64,000 nucleotides of DNA from positions 124,001-188,000 of the forward strand of contig NZ_QNQT01000003.1 of NCBI RefSeq assembly GCF_003362805.1, read 5' to 3'. Positions 44,819 through 53,924 of the stretch are shown in pieces. The notes beneath the pieces were generated by a model. The model was not told where the DNA came from. It ran no database searches and saw only the letters and a program-made list of their open reading frames with translations. The DNA is from Neobacillus piezotolerans (GTDB lineage: Bacteria > Bacillota > Bacilli > Bacillales > Cytobacillaceae). Numbering within the stretch: the stretch's first letter is position 1; each line of letters opens with the position of its first letter. The translations under genes were made by a program, and so were the position numbers.

Positions 44819-45712
44819 TCATCTGGCTTTTTTCCACGCCTCGAAATACTCTTTAACTGTTGAATAACGGGCATTCCGCTCCTTATCTACTGCTTTCTCA
44901 GCTACCTCGTGGAGACCCGGGCTTGCCCCCCATTTGGAAAAAGACCGGTCGAGTTCTCCACCTAGCAGCACAAAGGCCACCGCACCCATATTGAAAACAT
45001 TTGTCTTGGCGTCAATCGGCGCACCAAGTGCAAATTCTTCCGGCGACATGAACCGGGAAGAACCCCACATTCTCCCCATCGAGTTGATGTATGGCTTTTT
45101 TCGATAAAAATCGATATCGCATATCCGTATAGAATTTGATTTAAAATCATACAAAATGCTGCCATCGTAAAAGTCGACAGCCACAAATCCCTTCTTTTCA
45201 ACAAAGACATGGAACTCAAAAATGCAATCGAGGGCTTCAAGCCGCCTCTCTAGTGGAAGCTGCCTGAACCGATAAAACGGCGATTCGGGATCCGTATACT
45301 TTTTGGGTGGCGGGAACATATCCGGCATGTGCAGGCACTCACCGTCAAACCACTCAAAAACGAGCGCATATCCGCCGCCAACCGCAAAGTGATCCTCAAG
45401 CCTTACCAAATGCGGATGGCTCAGTTCCTCATAAAGAGGCGCCGCCTCTTTCAGCCGCGCCACTGCATCCTCAGGCTTGCCGGAATACCTTAACGGTTTC
45501 GCCCCGGCGAACTTCACAAGTTTTTTAATCCCACCCCGTTCAATCCCAAACGCGATATTTCCCGAATCCTGCCGATCAAACACGCAAAACACTTTCCCAT
45601 AATTCGCTAGCCAGCCAAAATCATGCTCCTCCTGCAACCCGAACACAATACCATCAACCACAAACCGCAACCTTTTCCCTCCCATTAAAAGTGAAGCAGG
45701 GAATGTGTCCAT
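44819..45712 (-). CDS. Protein-kinase-like protein with altered catalytic motifs
   Basis: This 297-residue cytosolic protein has a kinase-like fold: the N-lobe with a HPHLVRLEDHF region, the catalytic-loop equivalent VAVDFYDGSIL (HRD His missing, Asp kept, Asn replaced by Ser), the DFG equivalent DIDFY, and an APE equivalent SPEEF. The altered residues suggest weak or no phosphotransfer. It is isolated from the kinase/helicase cassette at 8.6-14.9 kb. Its role is unknown. Confidence 0.75.
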   Translation of the reverse strand: MDTFPASLLMGGKRLRFVVDGIVFGLQEEHDFGWLANYGKVFCVFDRQDSGNIAFGIERGGIKKLVKFAGAKPLRYSGKPEDAVARLKEAAPLYEELSHPHLVRLEDHFAVGGGYALVFEWFDGECLHMPDMFPPPKKYTDPESPFYRFRQLPLERRLEALDCIFEFHVFVEKKGFVAVDFYDGSILYDFKSNSIRICDIDFYRKKPYINSMGRMWGSSRFMSPEEFALGAPIDAKTNVFNMGAVAFVLLGGELDRSFSKWGASPGLHEVAEKAVDKERNARYSTVKEYFEAWKKAR

Positions 45713-45851
45713 TGCCTCGCTTTTAGCACCTTGAACCCGCCTGCCTGATGCAATAGTGCAGGACTTTAACTATAAATTCCTTGCTCTCCACTCTCATCGG
45801 ATGCCTCTCTTTAATCCGTTCAACAGCTATTTATATAATCAATTGCCCAAA

Positions 45852-46115
45852 TCAGTATGTCGATACGGAAAAATAGGCAACATAACCGAGGATCATTAAA
45901 AGTTGAAGAATAATTCCTACAATGCTGCATATTAACCCAGCGGTCGCCAATCCTCTTCCATTTTCATTCGTTCTATTAATCTGTTTTACAGCTACTATTG
46001 AAAAAACTATGCCGATAATACCGAGGATGAAACCAATAAAAGGGATAAATAATGATAAAATACCGACTGTTAAAGAAATTACTGAACTACTGTTTGTTCG
46101 ATTTCCTTCTGGCAT
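45852..46115 (-). CDS. Small DUF4190-like membrane protein
   Basis: This 87-residue protein has two hydrophobic spans and the SLTVGILSLFIPFIGFILGIIGIVFS pattern followed by AVKQINRTNENGRGLATAGLICSIVG, typical of DUF4190. Function unknown. It begins behind a GGGGGAAAAG site. Confidence 0.8.
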   Translation of the reverse strand: MPEGNRTNSSSVISLTVGILSLFIPFIGFILGIIGIVFSIVAVKQINRTNENGRGLATAGLICSIVGIILQLLMILGYVAYFSVSTY

Positions 46116-46133
46116 TTCTTTTCCCCCTCTAGA

Positions 46134-46601
46134 TTACACCTTTGGCAAAACCGGAACCCAAAGTTCGTGTCTCGGTTTTCTTTTTGGGCCGTAATAGCAT
46201 TCGATGCAGGGCGCGTTGGCGAGCTCATATCCCGATCCGGGGAGCCATTCGGAATAAAGTCGTTTCCAGGCCTCCGTTATATTGGGGAAAACGGCCCATG
46301 TGCCTGGAGGAATGGACACTGCTTCCATTTGATCTGGGATTTCGCCGTCATAGCGGACCCCCATGAAATAAGTGAATTCGTCAGCCGTTATTGCCGCTTC
46401 CTCCCCGCAAATTCCAAGCACGCCTTCCTGCGCGCATTGCGGGTTTTCCCACGACAAATCAATCAGCTTCTGCGTAAATCCCTCTTTTTTCGCTGCGCTC
46501 CAAAGCACGGGAATCTTTTTAAACGCCCGGCCAGTCTTCACCATTTGCCCCTTCCCAACAACCCTAACCTCAAAATCCAGCGTCTCAATCCTAAACTCCA
46601 T
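46134..46601 (-). CDS. GyrI-like / effector-binding domain protein
   Basis: This 155-residue protein has the SOUL/GyrI-like pattern: VRVVGKGQMVKTG, LGICGEEAAITADEFTYFMGVRY and a C-terminal HELWVPVLPK. It is a small-molecule-binding domain without a DNA-binding part. It is a distant relative of the 28291-28776 protein. Confidence 0.8.
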   Translation of the reverse strand: MEFRIETLDFEVRVVGKGQMVKTGRAFKKIPVLWSAAKKEGFTQKLIDLSWENPQCAQEGVLGICGEEAAITADEFTYFMGVRYDGEIPDQMEAVSIPPGTWAVFPNITEAWKRLYSEWLPGSGYELANAPCIECYYGPKRKPRHELWVPVLPKV

Positions 46602-46744
46602 CTCCTAAACCCCTTTTAAAATCAAATAGATACATCCCCAGCGGATATTTTTCCCAACTTTGTTGCATGGCACCTTTTACTACCACTTTAAATGATTCAT
46701 AGGAGGGTTGCCTAGTGTTTAGCAGGTTTTTTTTGGAAAAGAAA

Positions 46745-46773
46745 AGACTCATGCAGTTTGGCTGCATGGGTCT
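46745..46773 (-). terminator. Terminator after argH-like gene
   Basis: AGACCCATGCAG/CTGCATGAGTCT stem followed by TTTCTTTTCC on the minus strand. Confidence 0.8.
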
Positions 46774-46898
46774 CTTCTGCCCAGTATATGTTCATTTCAT
46801 TTGCATTCAATGCGTAATGACGGACTATGTCTACCTTTTTTTCCAAAAGGAGCTGTTCAAAACATGAAGCACTTTGTTCGTCCCATGATTCCTTCCGC

Positions 46899-48395
46899 TC
46901 ACTCTTTAAACGTGTAGGCAAGGAGCTGTTCACGTTTTTTCGTTAATGTTTGTACAGTTTGTTCGTATAGTCCAATTTTCTCAGAAAGGGAAGTTTTGCG
47001 TTCGGCAATCATCCGTCCGACTTCCTTCGGGCTTGGGCCGCCCTGGATGCTGCGGATTTCGACAAAGTATTCCGGAGAAATGATTTTTTTCCATTCTGCC
47101 TCGGATAATTTTACATCGACAACCCCAGCAATGATCGCATTGATTTGATCGATATCCCATTCATAAAGTTCTTTTGCCTGCCTTGTTGTTTCTTTTGAGA
47201 GGAAACTTGCGATAGAATGGGCTTTTCTGAACGAGATGCCGTAATCCCTTGCCAGGGTGTCGGCGAGTTCAGTGATGGTGATACTCGATTTGCGCGCCAT
47301 TTCCAAGGCGTGTTCCTTGTTGACCTTAAGCGTGGCGATAACGGCATACATAAGCGCCAGGACGCGGTTTGCGTTATTGAACGCCCGGTAAAGATGCGGC
47401 TGAAGGTCATCCTCCGTATCGACAATGTCACCAAACGGGGTATTGTGGATCATCGTGACGGCGGCGAGCGCATCCCCGTACGCGCTGCTGGCGATTGACC
47501 TTGAATGCTCGATTGATACAGGATTGCGTTTTTGCGGCATGATGCTGCTGCATTGGACGTATGGATCAGCAACATAGAAGTTGCCGAATTCCCGCGTTAC
47601 ATGCTGGAGGAAATCCTGAATCCACCGGCCCGTATTGATCATGCATGTCATAAGGGCAGTCGATGTTTCGAGCAAGTAATCCGCCCCGCCGATACTGTCA
47701 TAGGAGTTTTCAATAAGCTTATCGAATCCCAGCAATTCACGGGTACGGTCCCGGCTGATTGGAAAGCCGGTTGTCGTCAATGCGGCTGCTCCAAGCGATG
47801 ATTGGTTGACGGTCTCATAGGAGGACCAGAGCCTTTTAATATCCCTCTGCAAAACATCATAAATGGCTAGGAAATAGTGGCCAAGCGTGGTCGGCTGGGC
47901 CGGCTGGGTATGGGTGTAGCCTGTCATGTAGGTATCCGTGTTCTGCTCTGCCTGCTCAAGGAGCGCTTCGCTCAGCCGGTTCGCGCTGCCGAGCAGGTTT
48001 AGCAGATGCTCCCTGAGGACGAGGCGGTACATGGCAATTCCCATGTCGTTCCGGCTCCTGCCGATATGGATTTTTCCAGCCAGCTCCTCGCCAATTTCTT
48101 CGCCGATTCTTGCTTCCATCATGAAAAACAGGTCTTCGAACTCCGGCTGGTAGGCGAGCTGCGTTCTGTCGAATTCGCTGACTTTATTAACCCCATCGAG
48201 CATGATTTTCGCCTCGGATTCCGGTACGATTCCCTGCTCGGCAAGCATGATGACATGGGCACGGTGAATATCGAACATAACATCGAAAAGGTAATCCCTC
48301 TGGTCGTTAAACACAGGCTTCAGCAGCTTTTCCACATACGTCTTTCCCGGAAATGCTATACCTTCTTCCTTTATGAAACCTTCAAATTTACTCAC
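46899..48395 (-). CDS. Argininosuccinate lyase-family enzyme
   Basis: This 498-residue member of the fumarase/aspartase superfamily carries the signature SSIMPQKRNP (about 290-299) and IHIGRSRNDM. Members cleave C-N bonds to release fumarate. There is no argG next to it. It closes an ABC importer and ROK operon, so the natural substrate may not be argininosuccinate; ArgH-type lyases also cleave succinylated amino compounds such as EDDS. The call as argH-family is firm, the substrate open. A 103-bp gap separates it from the permease gene. Confidence 0.88.
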   Translation of the reverse strand: MSKFEGFIKEEGIAFPGKTYVEKLLKPVFNDQRDYLFDVMFDIHRAHVIMLAEQGIVPESEAKIMLDGVNKVSEFDRTQLAYQPEFEDLFFMMEARIGEEIGEELAGKIHIGRSRNDMGIAMYRLVLREHLLNLLGSANRLSEALLEQAEQNTDTYMTGYTHTQPAQPTTLGHYFLAIYDVLQRDIKRLWSSYETVNQSSLGAAALTTTGFPISRDRTRELLGFDKLIENSYDSIGGADYLLETSTALMTCMINTGRWIQDFLQHVTREFGNFYVADPYVQCSSIMPQKRNPVSIEHSRSIASSAYGDALAAVTMIHNTPFGDIVDTEDDLQPHLYRAFNNANRVLALMYAVIATLKVNKEHALEMARKSSITITELADTLARDYGISFRKAHSIASFLSKETTRQAKELYEWDIDQINAIIAGVVDVKLSEAEWKKIISPEYFVEIRSIQGGPSPKEVGRMIAERKTSLSEKIGLYEQTVQTLTKKREQLLAYTFKE

Positions 48396-48428
48396 AATTT
48401 CATCTCCATTTATGAAAGCATTTTTGCC

Positions 48429-48459
48429 CTGGCAGCGGAATTACGCGAAGCTGCCAGGC
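48429..48459. repeat. Hairpin between permease and lyase genes
   Basis: CCTGGCAGC and GCTGCCAGG are inverted arms, followed by CACC. A similar GCCTGGCACC word occurs at 43503-43514. This is a dispersed Bacillus-type repeat rather than a clear terminator. Confidence 0.4.
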
Positions 48460-48498
48460 ACCAATCCTAATCCAACTATTCAACCCACGCCACTCTGG

Positions 48499-50190
48499 CT
48501 AGGACTGCGAGTTTTCAGCTTTGACGCCGAAGAATTTGTTGGATATGAAGAGGACAAGGGCGATGAGGCCGATTTGGATCATGCCGTAAGCTGCGGCCTG
48601 GCCCATGTTGAACATCCGTAGCTGGTTCATGATTTCGATTGAGATCGGCCTGTTCGAAATCGTGTAAAGCAGGACCGATGTCGGGAACTCGCCGACGGAT
48701 TCAACGAACGCCAACAAAGTTCCGGCGAGAACCCCGGGCATGATAATTGGCAGAATCACTTTTCTAAACGTGTAAAACCATTTCGCACCAAGACTTCTTG
48801 ACGCCTCTTCAATCGAATCATCGAGCTGCTCAAGCACGGCATTCGTCGAACGGACAACGAGCGGGATATGCCTGATGAAATAAGCGAGCGGCAAGATCCA
48901 GAACGTCCCGACAAGGATGTTGCCGAACGTGAAAATCGTCGGCTCATTAAACGCGAAAATCAGGTTCATCCCAATAACGGTCGCAGGCAGCGCCCACGGA
49001 ATCATCACGAGGATATCGACGAAGTTTTTGCCGACAAACTTCCTCTTAACAAGCACGTACGACGTCAGCACGCCGAACACCAAGTTCCCCGCCGTCGCGA
49101 TGAACGACAAAATCAAGCTGTTTTTCAAAGGCTTAAAGATATTTGGATCCTGAAACAGCAGCCTGTAATTTTCAAAATTGAAAACGGATGGATACGTCTG
49201 CCACGTCCACGTTCCGTCCGGCACGAGCGACAGGAGCAGGATGGTGAAATGCGGCAAAAGCAAGATGATGACGCCAAGTACGCCAATTACAACAAGCACC
49301 CACTTCAGCACAGGGTTCTTCACTTCGCTCCTGTGCGCGCCGATTCCCTTAGAGGCCATCCGGTAGTCCTTCCGGTTCTGGTACCAGCGCATGAACAGCA
49401 GGAACGCGATCGACACAATCGACAGGATGACAGACTGCGTCGCGGCAATCTCCATGTCACCGTTTATTTTTGAAAAATAAATCTGCAAACTCAGGACGCG
49501 GTATCCCCCCGCGAGCAAAAACGGCGCGCTGAAGGAGGCCATCGAAATCATGAATACAAGCAGCGACGCTGCAACGATCGCGGGCGTCAACAGCGGGAAC
49601 GTGACCTGCCAAAACACCTTGTACCTGCTCGCGCCGAGATTATACGCCGCTTCTTCTAGCGAAGGGTCGATTTTATTGATTGCTGATGAAACCGTCATAT
49701 AGAAATACACATACATCGTATAGGCATGGACAATCAGGATTCCCGAAACCCCGCCGATTTTAAAAGGAACTTTTTCAAGCCCGAACAAATCCTTGATTCC
49801 ATTCGGAATGAGGCCGGATTCGCCGTATAAAAACATGAACGCCATGACGCCGACGAGCGAAGGCAGGACAATCGGCATGATTGCCGCGGAAGCGAAAAAG
49901 CCGCGTCCCGGAAAATCATAGCGATTGAAGATGAAGGCAAGCGGAATCCCGATCAAAGCGCTGAGCAGGACACTTAAAACCGAAATATAAACCGAATTCC
50001 ATAAGGCCTGCAGATTTGTCCGCGACTCCTGAATGAAGAAATCCTGATAGTTCCCGAAGCTTAAGCTCCCGCCTTTATCGAGGCTTTCGATGATCGTCCG
50101 GATTGACGGATAAAGGACATATGAAATCAATACAAGGAGGACCGGGATGAGCAGCAGGACGGTGAATCTCGTATCGCGGTTTTTTATCAT
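48499..50190 (-). CDS. ABC transporter permease, fused double type
   Basis: This 563-residue membrane protein comprises two BPD-transporter domains in tandem (about 60-270 and 340-555), each with an EAA loop: EEAAYNLGASRYKVFWQVTFPL and EEASRSLGAKWFYTFRKVILPI. Such fused permeases are typical of the FbpB/AfuB/ThiP class. It overlaps the ATPase gene by 4 bp. Confidence 0.92.
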   Translation of the reverse strand: MIKNRDTRFTVLLLIPVLLVLISYVLYPSIRTIIESLDKGGSLSFGNYQDFFIQESRTNLQALWNSVYISVLSVLLSALIGIPLAFIFNRYDFPGRGFFASAAIMPIVLPSLVGVMAFMFLYGESGLIPNGIKDLFGLEKVPFKIGGVSGILIVHAYTMYVYFYMTVSSAINKIDPSLEEAAYNLGASRYKVFWQVTFPLLTPAIVAASLLVFMISMASFSAPFLLAGGYRVLSLQIYFSKINGDMEIAATQSVILSIVSIAFLLFMRWYQNRKDYRMASKGIGAHRSEVKNPVLKWVLVVIGVLGVIILLLPHFTILLLSLVPDGTWTWQTYPSVFNFENYRLLFQDPNIFKPLKNSLILSFIATAGNLVFGVLTSYVLVKRKFVGKNFVDILVMIPWALPATVIGMNLIFAFNEPTIFTFGNILVGTFWILPLAYFIRHIPLVVRSTNAVLEQLDDSIEEASRSLGAKWFYTFRKVILPIIMPGVLAGTLLAFVESVGEFPTSVLLYTISNRPISIEIMNQLRMFNMGQAAAYGMIQIGLIALVLFISNKFFGVKAENSQS

Positions 50191-51290
50191 GCCGGATCAC
50201 CACTCACGACTGGAATGATCCTAATTTGATCCTCCGGTAGCTCTGCCCATACATCCGCGCCCGGCTGAAGGTTTGTCTTCACGTTGTTCAGCATGTTCGC
50301 CTGGAGAAGCATGCCGTCAATATTGACAGTCGCATTGACGAGCGAGCCGAAAAATTCAACATTTTCAACCTTGCCGCGAAATTCATTCTGCCTGCCAGCG
50401 GGCTCGCTGTGGAGCTTGACCGATTCGGGCCGGATTGAAAGCGCCAGCGCTCCTTCGTTTTTCGGGTTAAAGTTAAATGGGTCGTTATGTACAACAAGTT
50501 TCTTTGTATCCTCGCCGGTTTTGGCTGATACTGTCACTTGGCTGTTTTCTATTTTATCGACTTCGGCCGGCAGAAGATTGATTTCACCGATGAACCCGGC
50601 AACGAAATCATTTACTGGTTCATTGTAGATTTCGGAAGGCGTCCCGACCTGGTGGCAGACCCCGAAATTGAATACGGCAATCCTATCGCTCATTGACAGG
50701 GCTTCCGCCTGGTCATGCGTAACGTAGATCGTCGTGATTTTATATTCTTTTTGCAGCCTTAAAATCTCGCTCCTCATCTCATCGCGCAGCTTCGCGTCGA
50801 GATTGCTGAGCGGCTCATCGAGTAGCAGGATTTCCGGCTCGATGACCAGGGCGCGGGCAAGTGCGACACGCTGCTGCTGGCCTCCGCTCAACTGGCTAAC
50901 CTGGCGATCGGAATATTGGTCAAGCCTGACTTTGCGAAGAACATCCTGGACACGGGTCTTTAAAGCAGCCGAGCCTACCTTCCTTACCCTCAAGCCATAG
51001 GCGACATTTTCAAAAACCGTCATGTGGGGAAAAAGGGCATAGTTTTGGAAAACCATGCCCGTATTTCTTTTTTCAGGAGGTACTCGCGTCATATCCTTAT
51101 CGCCAAACCGCACGACACCTTTAGTCGGATAATAGAAGCCGGCGATCATACGGAGCGTAGTTGTCTTGCCGCAGCCGCTTGGGCCCAGAAACGTGAAAAA
51201 CTCGCCATCTTTTATTTCAAGGTTCAAATGATCGACCGCGACCACTTTTCCGAAGGCTTTTTGGACATTCTCAATTTTAATTGACGCCAT
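50187..51290 (-). CDS. ABC transporter ATPase (FbpC/PotA type)
   Basis: This 367-residue ATPase has Walker A GPSGCGKTT, signature LSGGQQQR, Walker B LLLDEPLSNLDAK and a switch His in YVTHDQ. The C-terminal TOBE-type domain (about 240-360) is present. Class is shared by ferric iron, sugar-phosphate, thiamine, aminophosphonate and polyamine importers. It lies between permease and binding protein genes. Confidence 0.93.
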   Translation of the reverse strand: MASIKIENVQKAFGKVVAVDHLNLEIKDGEFFTFLGPSGCGKTTTLRMIAGFYYPTKGVVRFGDKDMTRVPPEKRNTGMVFQNYALFPHMTVFENVAYGLRVRKVGSAALKTRVQDVLRKVRLDQYSDRQVSQLSGGQQQRVALARALVIEPEILLLDEPLSNLDAKLRDEMRSEILRLQKEYKITTIYVTHDQAEALSMSDRIAVFNFGVCHQVGTPSEIYNEPVNDFVAGFIGEINLLPAEVDKIENSQVTVSAKTGEDTKKLVVHNDPFNFNPKNEGALALSIRPESVKLHSEPAGRQNEFRGKVENVEFFGSLVNATVNIDGMLLQANMLNNVKTNLQPGADVWAELPEDQIRIIPVVSGDPA

Positions 51291-51304
51291 ACCGAGTACA
51301 CTTC

Positions 51305-52402
51305 CTATTCTTTAATTTCTTTCTCTCCGCTCTTGATGTTTTCATCCCAATACTTCATCCAGCCATCGCTTTCCTTCTGGAACACTTTCCAGTCGATATC
51401 CATCGCCTTGATTTCCGTATCGGTAATCCACTTCGGCAAATCCTTCACATCGTCCCTTGTCGGGATGCGGTAAAACTCTTCAGCCAAAAGCTTCGCGGCT
51501 TCAGGTGTGTTGACGAACTCATAGAATGCTTCAGCGGCTTTCGGATGCGGCGCGCCTTTTACGACAGCAATCCCCTCTGTCAAAACCGGCGTCCCACTTT
51601 CCGGAATAATGAATTCAAATGGATAATTTTTGTTTTCTTTCAGCATAACGACGTCCGGCATCGCCCAGACAGAAAGGATTCCTTCACCTTTTGCAACCTT
51701 GTTGTACATCATTTCAGGGTTTGCGGCATATTCCTTTGTATTCGCATCAAGCTTTTTCAGCCACTCGTAACCAGCATTCGGATCGCCGGAATCTTTGAAG
51801 TCGCGGTAAATCATTGATGAGAAAATTGTCCTCATTGTCCCGGATGCGAGAGGATAACGGATGATGATCTTGTTCTTCCATTTAGGATCAAGAAGCTCAT
51901 CCCAGTCCTTCGGGGCATCTTCTTTCTTCAGCTGCTTGGTGTTGAACATGATGACTTCCGGAGTCTGGCTCGTTCCGGTCCAGTTCCAATCCGCGTCATG
52001 GAAGCCTTCTGCCAAGCTGCCGGAATAGGATGGCTCATACGGCTGAAGCAGGCCTTCATCCTTCGCCTGATCAAAGTTCACCGAAGGAGCCCCCCACCAA
52101 ACGTCAGCCTGCGGGTTGTTCTTTTCGGAACGGATCCGGTCCAGGATTTCCTGAGAACCCATGTCCAGCCATTCAACATCTACATTGTATTTGCTCTCGA
52201 ACTGCTGCTCGAATTTGGATAAAATATCCTTGCCATGCGGTGAATAAACAACAATTTTTTCTTCAAGCTTTTCCTTCTTTTCACCTGTGTCGCCCGTTGT
52301 TTTCTTTGATCCCGAACCCTCTTCGTTCCCTCCGCAGGCCGCGAGCAGCAATGAGGCAGACATCGTCAATGCCATAAGTACGGATACCTTTTTCTTTTTC
52401 AT
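51305..52402 (-). CDS. Substrate-binding lipoprotein (FbpA/AfuA-like, SBP family 1)
   Basis: This 365-residue lipoprotein has lipobox LLAAC (Cys22) and an FbpA-like binding fold with KIVVYSPHGKDIL, DVEWLDMGSQEILDRIRSEKNNPQADVWWGAP and ANPEMMYNKVAKGE. Relatives bind ferric iron, hexose phosphates, 2-aminoethylphosphonate or similar small ligands. No pair of iron-liganding Tyr is obvious, so a non-iron ligand is quite possible. It follows the ROK repressor gene by 18 bp. Confidence 0.9.
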   Translation of the reverse strand: MKKKKVSVLMALTMSASLLLAACGGNEEGSGSKKTTGDTGEKKEKLEEKIVVYSPHGKDILSKFEQQFESKYNVDVEWLDMGSQEILDRIRSEKNNPQADVWWGAPSVNFDQAKDEGLLQPYEPSYSGSLAEGFHDADWNWTGTSQTPEVIMFNTKQLKKEDAPKDWDELLDPKWKNKIIIRYPLASGTMRTIFSSMIYRDFKDSGDPNAGYEWLKKLDANTKEYAANPEMMYNKVAKGEGILSVWAMPDVVMLKENKNYPFEFIIPESGTPVLTEGIAVVKGAPHPKAAEAFYEFVNTPEAAKLLAEEFYRIPTRDDVKDLPKWITDTEIKAMDIDWKVFQKESDGWMKYWDENIKSGEKEIKE

Positions 52403-52420
52403 AAAAAATTCCCCCTAAAC

Positions 52421-53623
52421 TTAAATTTTGAAAATCGATTCGTGCTCCCGTAGAAACAAAGAGACTGCTCCAAGGGCGCCTGCATTCTCACCAAGTTGGG
52501 AAATCTTTAATTCTGGCGGACTCGGAAGATATTGATTGACGATTTCCTTCAATTTTGGCAAAAGCATGTCAGCTGACTTAAACACACCACCTCCCAAAAT
52601 AATGACTTCCGGATTCAATAGGCTGGCCGCGTTGATAATTCCATACGCGAGGTGCCCGACCGCCTCATCGAGGACGGCCAAAGCCGTTTTATCCCCGGAC
52701 TTCGCAAGCTTGAACGCCATTTCGCCGGGCAGTTCGGCCTCCTTTGCCTCTTCATATAGAGGATGCCCGGGATGGCCAAGCACGGCCTTCGTCAATCGCG
52801 CGCCAATCGCCTTCCCTCCCGCCACGCTCTCCAGGTATCCATACCTGTGGAAAACAGGCGTGAAGTCTCCATTCATATCATTCTTATCAGTAACCATATA
52901 GCCAAGCTCCCCGGCAGCATAAGACGCCCCGCGATATAGCTTGTTATGGATGATAATTCCGCTTCCTATTCCTGTCCCGACCGCGATGAATAAAACATTC
53001 CGCTTATTTTTAGCATTTCCGAGCCATTGTTCCCCAAGCGCGGCGACATTCACATCGTTGTCGACATAAACCGGAAACGGGAAAATTTGCTTCGCTTCGG
53101 CTATGAACGGATAACGAATCCAGTTCAGGCTTGGGGCTTCGGTAACGATGCCCATCTCCGTTTCGGTAATCCCGGGAATGCCGGCACCCATACCAAGGAC
53201 TTTTCCCGGATCGATACCGTTTCTCTCGATGAGGCAGTCGATTTCCTTTGAAATCTGCCTAAGGAGTCCTGAATTCAAATACTGCCCGGTCTTAAAGCTG
53301 CTTGAAGCGATAATATTGCCTCCCAGGTCGGAAATGATCGTCTTTACCTTCGTCCCGCCGATGTCGGTCCCGACGATAAAAAACGCCTTTTCGTTAAAAT
53401 AAAGCTGGATAGGCCTTCTTCCACCCTGCGAGGACGACTCGCCGATCCCTTTTTCAAAAACTAGCTTTTCCTTAAGCAGTTCGTCGACCAAGAGCGAAAC
53501 GGTCGGTTTACTGATCCGCGCCTTCACGGCAATTTCGGCCCGTGAAATCGGCGAATGCTCGCGGATACAGCCCAACACGTTCCTCTTGTTCTTCTGTTTA
53601 ACTGTCATTTTGGTTGTGGTCAT
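52421..53623 (-). CDS. ROK-family transcriptional repressor
   Basis: This 400-residue repressor (NagC/XylR type) has an N-terminal winged helix (ISRAEIAVKARISKPTVSLLVDELL) and a C-terminal sugar-kinase-like domain with VGTDIGGTKVK and VYVDNDVNVAALGE. The zinc-binding CxCGxxGCxE motif is absent and the GELGYM stretch replaces the usual GEIGH, so catalytic activity is doubtful. It likely senses a sugar or sugar-phosphate. First gene of the importer operon and probably autoregulated through the dyad at 53639-53676. Confidence 0.9.
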   Translation of the reverse strand: MTTTKMTVKQKNKRNVLGCIREHSPISRAEIAVKARISKPTVSLLVDELLKEKLVFEKGIGESSSQGGRRPIQLYFNEKAFFIVGTDIGGTKVKTIISDLGGNIIASSSFKTGQYLNSGLLRQISKEIDCLIERNGIDPGKVLGMGAGIPGITETEMGIVTEAPSLNWIRYPFIAEAKQIFPFPVYVDNDVNVAALGEQWLGNAKNKRNVLFIAVGTGIGSGIIIHNKLYRGASYAAGELGYMVTDKNDMNGDFTPVFHRYGYLESVAGGKAIGARLTKAVLGHPGHPLYEEAKEAELPGEMAFKLAKSGDKTALAVLDEAVGHLAYGIINAASLLNPEVIILGGGVFKSADMLLPKLKEIVNQYLPSPPELKISQLGENAGALGAVSLFLREHESIFKI

Positions 53624-53638
53624 TCAATCACGGCCTTA

Positions 53639-53676
53639 TTAGTTGGTTAGTAAATTCTACTAATTAACCAAACTAT
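53639..53676. promoter_or_regulatory. ROK operator candidate upstream of repressor operon
   Basis: TTAGTTGGTTAGTA is inverted as TACTAATTAACCAAACTA, a dyad of the TTAGTT...AACTAA type bound by XylR-like ROK repressors. Confidence 0.55.
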
Positions 53677-53827
53677 AACGAATAATGCAATCGTTTACAA
53701 GAAATTATATTCGGAATTGCACAAACATTCACTTAATGGGCCTTAATAACTATTTATAATTTTCCCAATATTGAATTATTTACATTATTTTCTCCTTATG
53801 CTATTTCTTAAGTGACAGCCCGCGCCT

Positions 53828-53852
53828 CGTTAGTTATTTAGATTAACTAACG
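53828..53852. promoter_or_regulatory. ROK operator candidate upstream of PIG-L gene
   Basis: CGTTAGTTA-N7-TAACTAACG is a perfect 9-bp dyad that shares TTAGTT half-sites with the operator at 53639-53676. Confidence 0.65.
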
Positions 53853-53924
53853 TAATTGGCAATGAGGAGGGAAAACTCCTTATTAAGAGCTTGTCTTACA
53901 TAAAAATGAAAGGGGTTACAAAGC

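Noticed and set aside
46712-46933. A 73-codon minus-strand ORF after the ArgH-family gene
   Set aside because: It overlaps the end of the lyase gene and runs through that gene's terminator hairpin. No start signal.
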